Assembly: GCA_958296405.1 (NCBI GenBank)
Contig: OY282519.1
Location: 1,720,132-1,784,131, forward strand
DNA length: 64,000 nt
Direction of reading: 5' to 3'
Origin: an uncultured Pseudomonadales bacterium
GTDB taxonomy: Bacteria; Pseudomonadota; Gammaproteobacteria; Pseudomonadales; Azotimanducaceae
Shown: positions 36,756-45,539 of the stretch, piece after piece
How the letters are laid out: each line of letters opens with the position of its first letter
Position numbering within the stretch: the stretch's first letter is position 1
Made by a program: the position numbers and the translations under genes
The notes under the pieces: generated by a model
What the model saw: the letters and a program-made list of their open reading frames with translations, nothing else
The model's database searches: none
Told to the model about the DNA's origin: nothing

Positions 36756-37034
36756 TCAGGACACTTCCACTCCGTGCCAGAATGCGACGCGGCCGGCGAT
36801 CTGTTGCGCTGCTTCTTTGGGGGTGGGGTAGGTCCACGCCGCATCTTTGTTCACTTGGCCGTTGACGCTGACGTCGTAGTAGCTCGCTGTGCCCTTCCAA
36901 GGGCAAAAGGACGTTGTTTCGCTTGGTTCGAGGTGGGCCGTGTTCAGCGACGTGGCTGGGAAGTAGTGATTGCCCTCCACCACCACCGTGTCGACGCTTG
37001 CGGCGAGCACCACGCCGTTCCAAACAGCTTCCAT
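36756..37034 (-). CDS. DUF427-domain protein
   Basis: A 92-residue protein with the DUF427 pattern: VWNGVVLAAS, VVVEGNHYFPATSLN, TSFCPWKGTASYYDV and DAAWTYPTPKEAAQQIAGRVAFW. Start at 37034 with an excellent AGGAGG seven bases upstream. The family is a small beta-rich fold of unknown activity, common in proteobacteria and actinobacteria. It faces the SDR pair convergently. Confidence 0.85.
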   Translation of the reverse strand: MEAVWNGVVLAASVDTVVVEGNHYFPATSLNTAHLEPSETTSFCPWKGTASYYDVSVNGQVNKDAAWTYPTPKEAAQQIAGRVAFWHGVEVS

Positions 37035-37221
37035 GAAATGTCCTCCTAGTCAGTGATGTTTGGTCATCGTGGCGCGAGTGCGGTCGGTGCCACGCGGCCC
37101 TTTACAATCGGTGCGCTGAGTGCGGGCAAAGGCCAAGTCGGGGCATCGTGGACGCCTTCATTGGCATTGGCCTAGGCTCGCGCAGCTTCATCTCTGTGGC
37201 AGCGGCTTGGACGAACGCTCG

Positions 37222-37824
37222 TCAGCCGCCTTGCGCTGCGACCGCGGCCGGACGGGTCAAACAGCGCCCCAGCCACGCCTCAACATTCGGGTAATCCGAG
37301 AGGTCGGCGCCGGCGAGCCGCGTCCAGCTCAACACCGAGGCGACATTGAGGTCTGCCACCGTGAACTCGCCGCCGAGCAGGTAGTCGCGCTGGTCAAGCG
37401 CCATGTTCAGCACATTGAAGGGGCGGGCCATCTCGGCCAATGCGGCCTTGGCCGCATCCATGTCCTTCGTCACGCCTAGGATGCCGAGGGCGCTCTTGAG
37501 GGCTGCCAGCAGGCCGGGTTCGACAGCCGTCATCGCCCAAAAGCTCCAGCGCAACGTTTGGGCTTCGTCCTCCAGCGTCGTCGGAGCGAGCAAACCGTGC
37601 TTGCGGGCCAAGTAAAGGTTGATGGCCATGGACTCGGACAGCTTGAAGCCGTCGTCGTCAATGGCTGGGACCTGCGCCATGGGGTTCGCCTCTAGCAAAC
37701 CTTTCGACGGCGTTCCCTGCGTGTCCATGCCCGGCTCTTGGGTGAAGTCCAGCCCCAGTTCGCGCACCATCCAGAGCGTGCGGAATGAGCGGGTTTGCGC
37801 GGGGCCGTAAATCTTCAGCGTCAT
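37222..37824 (-). CDS. Glutathione S-transferase
   Basis: A 200-residue GST. The N-terminal thioredoxin-like domain has KIYGPAQTRSFRTLWMVRELGLDF, with the active Thr/Ser region, and AIDDDGFKLSESMAINLYLA, the glutathione gamma-glutamyl site. The C-terminal helical domain has YLLGGEFTVADLNVASVLSW. It conjugates or isomerises electrophiles with glutathione. The epimerase gene lies 19 bases upstream on the same strand, so the two are co-transcribed. Confidence 0.87.
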   Translation of the reverse strand: MTLKIYGPAQTRSFRTLWMVRELGLDFTQEPGMDTQGTPSKGLLEANPMAQVPAIDDDGFKLSESMAINLYLARKHGLLAPTTLEDEAQTLRWSFWAMTAVEPGLLAALKSALGILGVTKDMDAAKAALAEMARPFNVLNMALDQRDYLLGGEFTVADLNVASVLSWTRLAGADLSDYPNVEAWLGRCLTRPAAVAAQGG

Positions 37825-37843
37825 CGATCTCTCCTTGGGGTGG

Positions 37844-38857
37844 TCAACGGTCTCCCATCATCATTGCGGTGGCAGCTCGCCAGCGGGCGACGATGCGGTC
37901 TTCTTCGGCGTAGTCGAACTTGCCTGTGCCGGCGGGATAGAGGTCTGCCGAGTGCGGCGGATTATCCTTCAAATGAAGGGCCGTTAGGCGGGTGGCTTCG
38001 TGAACGTCAACTACGTCTCGATGCCCTAGGAGCGCCCGTGCCTTGGCGCCGTCGAGGATGACGCTGGATTTCTCCGCCAGCGGGAAGACGCCAGGGCAGA
38101 ACTGGGCGGGAATGCCGACCAGTTCCATGTCCGCGCCAAGTGCGGCGCTGATGGTTTCAGCGACGGCGCGGCAGCTCAGCACCTGTTCGTCGCCTGCGTT
38201 GAACGCTTCGCCGGCGGCTTGCGCATGCGTGGCGGCGAGAAACACCAGCTGGGCAAGGTTCTCCGCATAGCCGCGCTGGAAGTAGGTGACGCCGTCGTGG
38301 GGCAAGATCATGAATGGGCGTTGATCCAGAATTCGCTTCACAACGGCCCACTCGTGGTTCATCGGCGCGCCCGGCCCGAAGACACCGGGATAGCGCACCA
38401 CGACCGCCTCGAAGTCCCCCTGCGCATGCTGCTCGAAGAGCTGGTCTTCGCCTTGCGCGACCTTGCCGGTATAGCCCGCAGCGTCGTATTGGCGCGGCGC
38501 GGACTCTGGCACCGGCAGGGGCACTTGGCTCTCCGGGGTGGGTAGAGCGACGCCGCGGTAAACGGGCTGCCCGGTGATGCCGACCAAGCGTGCGGTTCTT
38601 CCAGCGAGCGTGCGGGCTTGCGCCCGCAACCGGCCATACATGCAAACCGCGATGTCCCACTCGCGTGAGCCTAGCTTTTCGCCTATGTCTGCGGCATCGC
38701 GGGCATCGCCGAGGATGCGTTCCGCCGGTGCCGCGAACTCTGCCGGATGCCGGCCTGAGTGGAAGATTGTGACCGCATCGCCGGCGCCAAGGAAGCGGTT
38801 GACCAAGGGGATGCCTGTGGGGCCAGTGCCGCCGATGACGAGGACGGTGCGGGGCAT
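37844..38857 (-). CDS. NAD-dependent epimerase/dehydratase-family protein
   Basis: A 337-residue extended-SDR/atypical protein with VIGGTGPTGIPLVNRF at the N-terminus. It continues with IFHSGRHPAEF, VVRYPGVFGPG, YFQRGYAENLAQLVF and the C-terminal FDYAEEDRIVARWRAA. Start ATG at 38857; the longer open frame has no similarity upstream. It is of the isoflavone-reductase/UDP-sugar-epimerase superfamily; substrate unknown. A 38-bp stretch of its C-terminal coding region (37891-37928) is copied exactly at 45952-45989. Confidence 0.78.
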   Translation of the reverse strand: MPRTVLVIGGTGPTGIPLVNRFLGAGDAVTIFHSGRHPAEFAAPAERILGDARDAADIGEKLGSREWDIAVCMYGRLRAQARTLAGRTARLVGITGQPVYRGVALPTPESQVPLPVPESAPRQYDAAGYTGKVAQGEDQLFEQHAQGDFEAVVVRYPGVFGPGAPMNHEWAVVKRILDQRPFMILPHDGVTYFQRGYAENLAQLVFLAATHAQAAGEAFNAGDEQVLSCRAVAETISAALGADMELVGIPAQFCPGVFPLAEKSSVILDGAKARALLGHRDVVDVHEATRLTALHLKDNPPHSADLYPAGTGKFDYAEEDRIVARWRAATAMMMGDR

Positions 38858-38929
38858 GCGCGGATTCCTGAGTAAGTGCCGCCAATGGTGGCGGGTGGTG
38901 CTGGGCGGAGTCAATGCGGGTGGTAGGAA

Positions 38930-39420
38930 GACTGCGGTGCTTGGTCGGGCTGCGGTGCCTGTTCCCGCGGCGGGGGCTGCAGTGCCGGTCGGGCTGCGGT
39001 GCCTGTCCCCGTCGGCATGCCTGTCCCCGCGGCGTGCCGTCCCGTCGCGGGGTCGAGCGGCGGTGCCTGTCCCGTTGAAGGCGCTTGCCTGTCCTCTGGG
39101 CGGCGGTAACGGCGTTGCTTTTGACCTGCCTGTCCTCTGGGCGAGGGCGAGCGGTCCTCTGGGCGAGCGCGCGTTGGCGTGCCTGTCCCGCTGGACGGAC
39201 GGTGCCTGTCCCTTGGCCAGTGCCCTTGGTGCCTATCCTGTGGCGCGTCTTGGTCCCGTGGCTGGTCTGTAGGGGCGATGGCGGGCTTAGCGGGCGGTGC
39301 GCGGTGCCTGTCCCACAAGCAGCCTTGTTCGGGCTGCGGTGCCTGTCCCCGTCCGCGGCTTGCCGTCCCGTCGTGGGGCCGAGCGGCGGTGCCTGTCCCC
39401 TTGACGAAGTCGGTTGACGG
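38930..39420 (+). repeat. Repeat cluster C: about 10 copies of GGTGCCTGTCC
   Basis: The 631-base gap between the epimerase and the fucosyltransferase-like gene holds about 10 exact GCCTGTCC cores and several near-matches, all on the plus strand. A longer unit, GGTGCCTGTCCCCGTC with TTGCCGTCCCGTCG-like following sequence and GTCGGGCTGCGG preceding it, occurs near 38990 and 39340, showing segmental duplication inside the cluster. No gene is seen. Confidence 0.85.
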
Positions 39421-39476
39421 CGCGGGATCTTCGGGGTGCCTCGAAGTCGCCCGTATAGGCGCCCGCGTCGCCCCCG

Positions 39477-39482
39477 TATAAT
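39477..39482 (+). promoter_or_regulatory. Perfect TATAAT -10 just before the fucosyltransferase-like start
   Basis: TATAAT ends 6 bases before the ATG at 39489, so transcription would begin at or next to the start codon, implying a leaderless message or a later true start. The hexamer sits in the loop of a possible hairpin with CCCCG and CGGGG arms. No convincing -35 is visible. Confidence 0.35.
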
Positions 39483-39488
39483 GCGGGG

Positions 39489-40421
39489 ATGCCGCAGCCT
39501 CTGCGCTTCTTGAAGTACGAGACACCCCGGCCGGTCGTCGTCGGGCTGTTGCATCAGGCGTCGAACCTGCGCTGTTTGCTTCTTGAAGCGCACGCCACGG
39601 GTAGATTGGCCGTTCTTCCGTCGCTAGGACTGATGCCGGAGTACAACTTCGGCATTCGTCTCGATTGGCGCTGGGAGCATTACTTCGATCTTGCCGCGAG
39701 CAGCTTGACCGATGCTCATGGGCATCGATGGCCGTTGCCCATTGGTGATGCCCCTTCACAGGACGCCGTGGAGACGGTGCATGTTCGGGGAAGGGAGGCC
39801 ATCCCGGAAAAGGCGAGGGACTTTCCGCTCGTGGTGCGACGCCTTTTTGATCCCCGGTTCACGAGAGTGCTGCCGATGGATGCTTGGCCAGCGGCCAAGG
39901 TCGATCTACGAGCGTCGGCGCGGGCCGCCGCGCTCGCTCGCCCTGTGGTGAGGCACCTTCAATCCGTGGGCGGCGGGCAGTTCGTCGGCGTGCATGTGCG
40001 GCGGGGGGATCGGGTAACGGCCGGAGAGTACCCTGAGTGGATAACGGAGCCGGCGCACATTGAACGCTGTCTTCGTGAGCGAGGCGTGGCCGACGGCGCC
40101 ACCTTGTTCCTCGCTTCCGACGAACCGGATCCGGACTTTTGGCGGCCTCTGCAAAAGACGTACCGGTTGTTCCGTTATGTGGATTTTCCGCACCTCTTGG
40201 CTTTGGTCTCCCGCGCCGGCCCGGCGCCACCCGACAACTATTTGCTCTTCCGAGTTGAACTGGAGGTGCTGCGTCAGGGCTGCATCCGTTTGAGCACCTT
40301 TCCAACCCCGGCATGGGAGCACGAAGGCTCGCTCACGCCGCAACGGCCGCGTAAGTGGAAGTGGCTGGAAACGCTGAAAGTGTGGCGGTGGAGGTGGTCA
40401 AGCACGGCCACGACGCCGTAG
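39489..40421 (+). CDS. O-fucosyltransferase/GT11-like glycosyltransferase
   Basis: A 310-residue protein with the GDP-fucose-binding motif VGVHVRRGDR near residue 165 and a second motif LFLASDEPD, the pattern of alpha-1,2/1,6- and protein O-fucosyltransferases. The basic C-terminus (PRKWKWLETLKVWRWRWSS) may associate with the membrane. The first 90 residues resemble the family's ASNLRCLLLEAHATGR opening, where a GGGxGN-type loop is expected but divergent. The acceptor is unknown. A 38-bp stretch (40005-40042, coding RGDRVTAGEYPEW) is repeated on the opposite strand at 45908-45945. There is no good ribosome site; see the adjacent -10. Confidence 0.65.
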   Translation: MPQPLRFLKYETPRPVVVGLLHQASNLRCLLLEAHATGRLAVLPSLGLMPEYNFGIRLDWRWEHYFDLAASSLTDAHGHRWPLPIGDAPSQDAVETVHVRGREAIPEKARDFPLVVRRLFDPRFTRVLPMDAWPAAKVDLRASARAAALARPVVRHLQSVGGGQFVGVHVRRGDRVTAGEYPEWITEPAHIERCLRERGVADGATLFLASDEPDPDFWRPLQKTYRLFRYVDFPHLLALVSRAGPAPPDNYLLFRVELEVLRQGCIRLSTFPTPAWEHEGSLTPQRPRKWKWLETLKVWRWRWSSTATTP

Positions 40422-40500
40422 CCGCATCGTTTCGAGTCCGACATGGTAAAGTACCTTTTTTGCGTCGTGGCTAGCAGCGGGGCAGCGACGGGGAGATGTT

Positions 40501-42135
40501 GTGCATTTCAACTTAGCGACGGTTAGCGAAGCGATTGCCGCTGCGTTGCCGGAGCGTGAAGCCATTGTCTTCCGGCGCCGGCGGTTCACCTACGCGGACC
40601 TCACCGAGCGCTCGCGTCGTTTCGCCAACTTCCTTGTCGGCGCCGGCTTCGGCTGCCATCGTGAACGGGAACACCTTGAAGACTGGGAGAGTGGCCAAGA
40701 CCACATCGGGCTTTACCTGTACAACGGCAATGAGTATCTGGAGGCGATGCTCGGCGCCTACAAGGCGCGGGTTGCGCCGTTCAATGTGAACTATCGCTAC
40801 GTTGACGAAGAGCTCATCTACCTGCTGAACAACGCTCGCTCGCGTGGCTTGGTTTATCACAGTTCCCTTGCTGATCACGTCGAACAGGTTCGCCGCCGTG
40901 TCCCGACGCTGGAAGTGCTGCTGCAGGTGCCAGACGACGAGACGCCATTGCTCGCCGGAGCAATGGACTTTGAGGAAGCGTTGGTAAACGCTTCCCCGGA
41001 GCGGCCGGAGCTGGAGTGGCATCCTGATGATTTGTACATGCTCTACACCGGTGGCACCACAGGCATGCCAAAGGGCGTGCTTTGGCGCCATGCGGACATC
41101 TTGGTCGCGTCGTTGGGTGCGCGGCGCACCGACGGCACAGTGCTAACGAGTTTGCCCGAGTACGTTGCTCGTGCCCAAGCCGCGCATCGGCGCCACCTGC
41201 CGGCGCCGCCGTTCATGCATGGCGCTGGTCATTGGGTGGCGTTTCAAGCGCTTAACACTGGCGGCACTGTTGTGATTCAGGACGAAGTGCGCCGCTTTGA
41301 TGCGGCGGATGTCCTGGATGTTGTGGAGCGGGAGCGCGTCAACAACTTGTTGTTGGTTGGCGACGCGTTCGCTCGCCCCTTGGTGGACGAGTTGGCGCGT
41401 GGCGCAAGGGACGTCTCCTCGCTCAAGAACATCATCACTGGGGGCGCCATCATGACGGCCCATGTGAAGGGGGAACTTCTCGAGGCGTTGCCAGAGGTAT
41501 CCATCATCGATTCGGCAGGCTCGTCGGAGACTGGCGGCCAGGGCACGCAGGTGAGCAATGCACGGCGCGGCGCCTCCACTGGGCGTTTCAAGCTGTCGGC
41601 GCACAATTCTGTGTTGTCTGAGGATTTCAGCCGAGAGCTCGCGCCGGGGCATGAAGGCTTGGGCTGGTGGGCGCGTACGGGGAACATTCCACTGGGCTAT
41701 CTCGACGACGAAGCGAAAACCAAAGCCACGTTCCCGGTGATCAATGGGGTGCGCTACTCAGTTCCGGGCGACAAGGTGCGGCTGCTTGCGGACAACACGC
41801 TGGAGCTGCACGGACGCGAGTCTGTCACCATCAACTCAGGCGGCGAGAAGATATTCGCGGAGGAGGTGGAGCAGGCGCTGAAACATCACCTGGCCGTGTT
41901 CGACGCGGTGGTGGCGGGGCGCCCTTCGGAACGCTGGGGCAATGAGGTGGTGGCGATCGTCAAGTTGCGCGATGGTGCGGCTGCGGACGTGTCCAGCCTC
42001 TTGGACGAATGTGGCAAACACATTGCGCGGTACAAGCTGCCGAAAGCGTTCCTGTTCACCGACGAGATCGTCCGCAGCCCATCCGGCAAGGCGGACTATC
42101 GCTGGGCTAAGGCGCGCGCCGCGCAGGCGAAATAG
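40501..42135 (+). CDS. Acyl-CoA synthetase (AMP-forming)
   Basis: A 544-residue adenylate-forming ligase, GTG start at 40501 after GGGGAG. The phosphate-binding loop YTGGTTGMPKG is at 182-192. SAGSSETGGQ, GWWARTGNIPLGYLDD and the hinge/C-domain TINSGGEKIFAEEVEQAL with catalytic Lys in SPSGKADYRW complete the enzyme. The sequence resembles steroid/medium-chain acyl-CoA ligases of the FadD17/19 type. It activates a carboxylic acid to its CoA thioester. No beta-oxidation genes are adjacent. Confidence 0.88.
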   Translation: MHFNLATVSEAIAAALPEREAIVFRRRRFTYADLTERSRRFANFLVGAGFGCHREREHLEDWESGQDHIGLYLYNGNEYLEAMLGAYKARVAPFNVNYRYVDEELIYLLNNARSRGLVYHSSLADHVEQVRRRVPTLEVLLQVPDDETPLLAGAMDFEEALVNASPERPELEWHPDDLYMLYTGGTTGMPKGVLWRHADILVASLGARRTDGTVLTSLPEYVARAQAAHRRHLPAPPFMHGAGHWVAFQALNTGGTVVIQDEVRRFDAADVLDVVERERVNNLLLVGDAFARPLVDELARGARDVSSLKNIITGGAIMTAHVKGELLEALPEVSIIDSAGSSETGGQGTQVSNARRGASTGRFKLSAHNSVLSEDFSRELAPGHEGLGWWARTGNIPLGYLDDEAKTKATFPVINGVRYSVPGDKVRLLADNTLELHGRESVTINSGGEKIFAEEVEQALKHHLAVFDAVVAGRPSERWGNEVVAIVKLRDGAAADVSSLLDECGKHIARYKLPKAFLFTDEIVRSPSGKADYRWAKARAAQAK

Positions 42136-42164
42136 CCTCTAGGCGCGCCTCGCCGCCGTGCAGG

Positions 42165-42620
42165 AGGCGGTGCCTGTGCGCCATGTGCGATTCGTGCGCC
42201 GCAGCGAAGCTGTGCGCCACCCCCGCCTCCGCGTCAGCGCCCGCATGCATTTTCATCCCGAAGTGCCACTGCCTCCCCTTCCTCGTCTGCCGCATCTCCG
42301 GACCCCTGCTTCCCGGAACGGTTCTTCGTCAACGACGGCGCCTCACCAAACTCGCGTTCACCTCCGTGCCTTCCCGCAGAGCCAAGCCCCGCGAGGTCAG
42401 GCTGCTGTCGATCGCCGACCGCAGCGCCTCGCCGAGGCCGTGCCTGTCCAGCAGATTCCCGCCGAGGCCGTGCCTGTCCAGCAGACTCCAGGATCGTCGT
42501 CTCGTCCGGCAGCGCCGACGACTTCAGGTCCGAGCAACGCCGCACCGACTCCACGTCGTGGAGCATTCCCTCCATCCCCGGATCGCTCAGGCTGTAGAAC
42601 TTCTCCCGCCGCGTCTTCCG
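42165..42620 (-). pseudogene. Degraded IS5-family transposase
   Basis: Minus-strand pieces of an IS5 transposase lie in order but in different frames: YSLSDPGMEGMLHDVESVRR, then DETTIL, LLDRHGLGE (tandemly duplicated), LREGTEV, TKNRSGKQG and MRQTRKGRQWHFGMKMHAGAD. The 30-bp unit at 42431-42460 is repeated at 42461-42485, so the LLDRHGLG coding occurs twice. Both ends of the element are lost. It occupies most of the gap between the CoA ligase and the VOC gene. Confidence 0.75.
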
Positions 42621-42649
42621 CCCCTTCGCCCCACCTGCCAACTCCGAGA

Positions 42650-42720
42650 ACGGTGTCTGTCCCCTTTGGTCATCTTGCCTGTCCCGCTTCGGCACTCGTG
42701 TCCCACTTCGGCACTCGTTC
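42650..42720 (+). repeat. Repeat cluster D
   Basis: A GGTGTCTGTCCCC variant at about 42652, a GCCTGTCCC core at 42677, and the unit CTTCGGCACTCGT twice within 30 bases. Two more TGCCTGTCC strings at 42440 and 42470 lie inside the IS5 remnant and are explained by its coding sequence. Confidence 0.5.
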
Positions 42721-42780
42721 AGCCCTTCCTTTGGCCGCCTCTTGGCGACAGAGGGCCTGTGCACACGGCTCCGCCCGGCG

Positions 42781-43143
42781 TCACGGCTCTTGGCGCAACT
42801 CGAAACCGTTGCCCTCGCAATCCATGAAGGACGCGACGCGAACGGGCACTCCGCCGCCCGGCTCCCGCAGTTCCGTGAGCGCTCCGCCCAGCCGCTCGAT
42901 GTCCTGCTGCATGGCTTCGATGTCGTCCACCAACAGGTTCAGCCCCGCATGGGGGAGGGGCCGCTCATCGGCTGTGGATTGCGGGTGCAGAATGTGCAGC
43001 GCGAGTTCGATGGAGTCGAAGGCCAACGTTGTCCAGCCCGGCGACTCGAACGATGGTTGCACGTCAAACACTTCCATGTAGAACCGTTTGGCGCGGCGCA
43101 TGTCATGCACATAGTGGATGACGATTGGGTTGCTGCCACGCAT
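42781..43143 (-). CDS. VOC/glyoxalase-like protein
   Basis: A 120-residue single-module vicinal oxygen chelate protein. It reads IHYVHDMRRAKRFYMEVFDVQP, then LALHIL, HAGLNLLVDDIEAMQQDI and the closing ASFMDCEGNGFELRQ with the metal-ligand Glu. ATG at 43143 is chosen because homology starts there and it sits 2 bases after the MBL-gene stop, so the two are co-translated. It could be a glyoxalase, dioxygenase or resistance protein; no substrate can be assigned. Confidence 0.82.
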   Translation of the reverse strand: MRGSNPIVIHYVHDMRRAKRFYMEVFDVQPSFESPGWTTLAFDSIELALHILHPQSTADERPLPHAGLNLLVDDIEAMQQDIERLGGALTELREPGGGVPVRVASFMDCEGNGFELRQEP

Positions 43144-43145
43144 GG

Positions 43146-44108
43146 TCAACGTCGCTCTTTGGCGACTCTTGCCATCAGCGAGAACAGCTCGCCTGGCCCG
43201 GGGGCCGGCGTGGTCGGGTCGAACTCGCGGTATAGCGTCGCCACGTTGACGACGATGCGCTCGCCATCGCCCCAAGCGTCGTAGTCCGCCATCGAAATGT
43301 CCATCGCGGCATCGAATGGAGACAACCCGGCATCAAAGCGTTGGCGCGCTTCGTCCCGCACATAGACGAGATAGTCCCGCATGGCTCGGACGCCGCGGTG
43401 GTCGGTGATGGGGCCGTGGCCTGGCACGATGGCATCCAGATCGAGGTTCAGCATCAGGTTGCAGGCGTCGATCCAGTTGCCGACGGGCCCGACCCACAGG
43501 ATGGGGTGGCCCTCAATGAAGAGGATATCGCCGGTGAACATCAACTTGTCGGCGGGAACGTGAACCAAGATGTCGCCCCGCGTGTGGCAAGGGCCCACTT
43601 GCGTGAGGGTGACATCCTTGGCGCCACACCGGATGTCCAACTCACCCTCAAAGGTACGCGTCGGCAGTGTCTGCTGGATGTTCTCGAAGTCGAAGACGCC
43701 GAAGCAGCGTTGCAGGAACTCGCCGGCGGCGCCCATCTCGGGGGCGCGTCGCATCATCTCGGCCAAGCGCTCTGGAGACTCCGCGGCCAACTCTTCGGCC
43801 GTTGCCGTCGAGGAGATGATCTCCGCGTTCGCCACCAGCTCGTTGCCATTGCAGTGGTCGCCGTTGGCGTGCGTGTTGACGAGCGTCTCGATGTTGGCGG
43901 CGGCGTGCGGTTCGGCGCGGCGCATCGCCTTCAGCATCTCGCCAGTCAGCCTCACGTCGAAGAGGGTGTCGACGAGGAGCGCCTCACCACCATCGACGAT
44001 CAAGCCGGCGTTGCTCCACCCCCACCCGCCGTCAGGCTGCAACCAAGCATAGCCTCCGGCTCCAAGGTCGTGCAGGCCGTGCGTAAAGGGTTTGACTCCG
44101 AGAGACAA
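43146..44108 (-). CDS. MBL-fold metallo-hydrolase (variant HxNxDH motif)
   Basis: A 320-residue metallo-beta-lactamase-fold protein. The metal motif reads THANGDHCNGN, so the second His of HxHxDH is Asn. Other ligands are present in VGPCHTRGDILVHVP, the D of FTGDILF and a late VPGHGPIT. It hydrolyses an ester, thioester or lactone, likely in a catabolic route. The product is encoded directly upstream of the VOC protein (2-base gap). The Asn variant occurs in a minor branch of the superfamily and may use one metal. Confidence 0.83.
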   Translation of the reverse strand: MSLGVKPFTHGLHDLGAGGYAWLQPDGGWGWSNAGLIVDGGEALLVDTLFDVRLTGEMLKAMRRAEPHAAANIETLVNTHANGDHCNGNELVANAEIISSTATAEELAAESPERLAEMMRRAPEMGAAGEFLQRCFGVFDFENIQQTLPTRTFEGELDIRCGAKDVTLTQVGPCHTRGDILVHVPADKLMFTGDILFIEGHPILWVGPVGNWIDACNLMLNLDLDAIVPGHGPITDHRGVRAMRDYLVYVRDEARQRFDAGLSPFDAAMDISMADYDAWGDGERIVVNVATLYREFDPTTPAPGPGELFSLMARVAKERR

Positions 44109-44119
44109 GGTCGCCTCCT

Positions 44120-44290
44120 TCCAGTGCCTGTCCTTACATGCGACATGCGCGACATGTGCGAATAACGAGCGCCCGATGCCAGCGCACGGTGCCTGTCCTC
44201 CGTGCCGAGCGCTGCTTCTGCGTTCCGGTACCCGCCCACGTGCCTGTCCCAGGTTGCGGTGGTCCCGCGTTGCGGTGCCTGTCCTTCGTT
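44120..44290 (+). repeat. Repeat cluster E: four GCCTGTCC cores
   Basis: Four exact cores on the plus strand (near 44126, 44192, 44242 and 44276), three of them in the form GGTGCCTGTCC or CGTGCCTGTCC, fill the gap between the divergent MBL and acyltransferase genes. A GCGACATGCGCGACATGTGCG stretch forms an imperfect direct repeat near 44140. Confidence 0.75.
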
Positions 44291-44312
44291 CGCGAATAAT
44301 GCGTTAAGTTAG

Positions 44313-45470
44313 GTGGTTGTGGAAGGCTTTGAAGATATCCGCCCATATCGCGACGAGGAAGTGGGGCCCGTCTTGCGCCGCGTGGCGGCGAATCCTGCGG
44401 TGGCGCAGAGGGCCGCGGCGTTGCTGGTGCCGCGGTGGTGGCGGTTGGCGCCTAGATTGACCGAGGTGGTGGTGGGGGCTGCGCTGCGCCGGCGCGCTAG
44501 GCAGATCGACGATGTGGATGCCTTCCAGCTTGCCCTGTCCTCTTGGGTGGCGCGGCTCGTTCGACGCACCACGTCGGGCTTCAGTTGGACGGGGCTCGAC
44601 CGGCTGGACGCATCGCAGCCGCATCTCTTCGTTTCCAACCATCGAGACATCGCCCTGGACTCGGGCTTGATGAACTATGCGCTGTGGTCGGCAGGGCACC
44701 GCACTTCGCAAATCGCTGTGGGGGACAATCTGTTCGCGCCCGGTGCCGCGCAAGACCTCATGCGCCTCAACAAGAGCTTCGTGGTGCAGCGTGGCGCGAC
44801 GGGTGCGAAGGCGCAGTATGCGGCGCTAGCGAAAACATCCCGATACATCCGCGCCGCCTTGGCAGGGGGTGACTCGGTGTGGATTGCCCAGCGGGACGGG
44901 CGTGCCAAGGACGGCTTTGACCGCACGGAGCCGGCGTTGCTCAAGATGTTCCTGCTCGCTTGGCGCAACGAGTGTGCCTCCTTCTGCGATTGGCTGCGCC
45001 GGGTATCGCTGGTGCCTGTCTCTGTCTCCTACGAACTCGACCCTTGTGCCGGCACCAAGGCGAAGGAGCTCTACCACACGTCGCGGGACGGCTCGTACGA
45101 GAAGCCGCTAGGCGAGGACCTCGCCAGCATGGCGCAGGGCATTTTCGGTTTCAAAGGTCGAACCCATGTTGCGTTTGGCGCGCCGGTGACCGGGGAGTTT
45201 GACAATGCGGAGAGTCTGGCGGCACACCTTGACGCGGCCATCGTCGGCAACCTCATCACGTATCCGACGCAGGTGCTGGCGCTCGACGGTGAGGCGAGGC
45301 TTGAACCGCGGGTTGAGCGGGCATTTGAGGACGCCTTGGCCGCGTGTCCCGCGGAACGCCGGGAGTTCATCCTGTTGCAGTACGCCAACCAGCTGCGCAA
45401 CAAGCGCGGGCTTGAGCAAAGGGTGCGCGAATGCGACCAATCGAAGGAGCACGGCCGAAAGAGAGCGTAA
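44313..45470 (+). CDS. PlsC-like acyltransferase
   Basis: A 385-residue acyltransferase. The catalytic block is LFVSNHRDIALDSGLMN, with the NHRD variant of the H(X)4D motif, then SFVVQRG and the substrate segment VWIAQRDGRAKDGFDRTEPALLKMF. It transfers an acyl chain to a glycerol-phosphate-like or other lipid acceptor at the membrane. It is longer than standard PlsC and similar to the 1-acylglycerol-3-phosphate acyltransferases often of uncertain substrate. Start GTG at 44313 or 44319; no clear ribosome site, and repeat cluster E ends just upstream. Confidence 0.8.
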   Translation: MVVEGFEDIRPYRDEEVGPVLRRVAANPAVAQRAAALLVPRWWRLAPRLTEVVVGAALRRRARQIDDVDAFQLALSSWVARLVRRTTSGFSWTGLDRLDASQPHLFVSNHRDIALDSGLMNYALWSAGHRTSQIAVGDNLFAPGAAQDLMRLNKSFVVQRGATGAKAQYAALAKTSRYIRAALAGGDSVWIAQRDGRAKDGFDRTEPALLKMFLLAWRNECASFCDWLRRVSLVPVSVSYELDPCAGTKAKELYHTSRDGSYEKPLGEDLASMAQGIFGFKGRTHVAFGAPVTGEFDNAESLAAHLDAAIVGNLITYPTQVLALDGEARLEPRVERAFEDALAACPAERREFILLQYANQLRNKRGLEQRVRECDQSKEHGRKRA

Positions 45471-45539
45471 ACGGCAAAACGCATTGCCCAAGCTGAAGTA
45501 AGACCGGCACCTCTCGGAGCCGCGCCTCCTCGAGCAGGA

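Noticed and set aside
42440..42480. Two TGCCTGTCC strings as members of the dispersed repeat
   Set aside because: They are explained by IS5 transposase coding sequence (LLDRHGLG) on the minus strand, tandemly duplicated.
45010..45030. GGTGCCTGTCTC inside the acyltransferase gene as a repeat copy
   Set aside because: It encodes LVPVSVSY in the conserved protein frame and has a mismatch; ordinary coding sequence.
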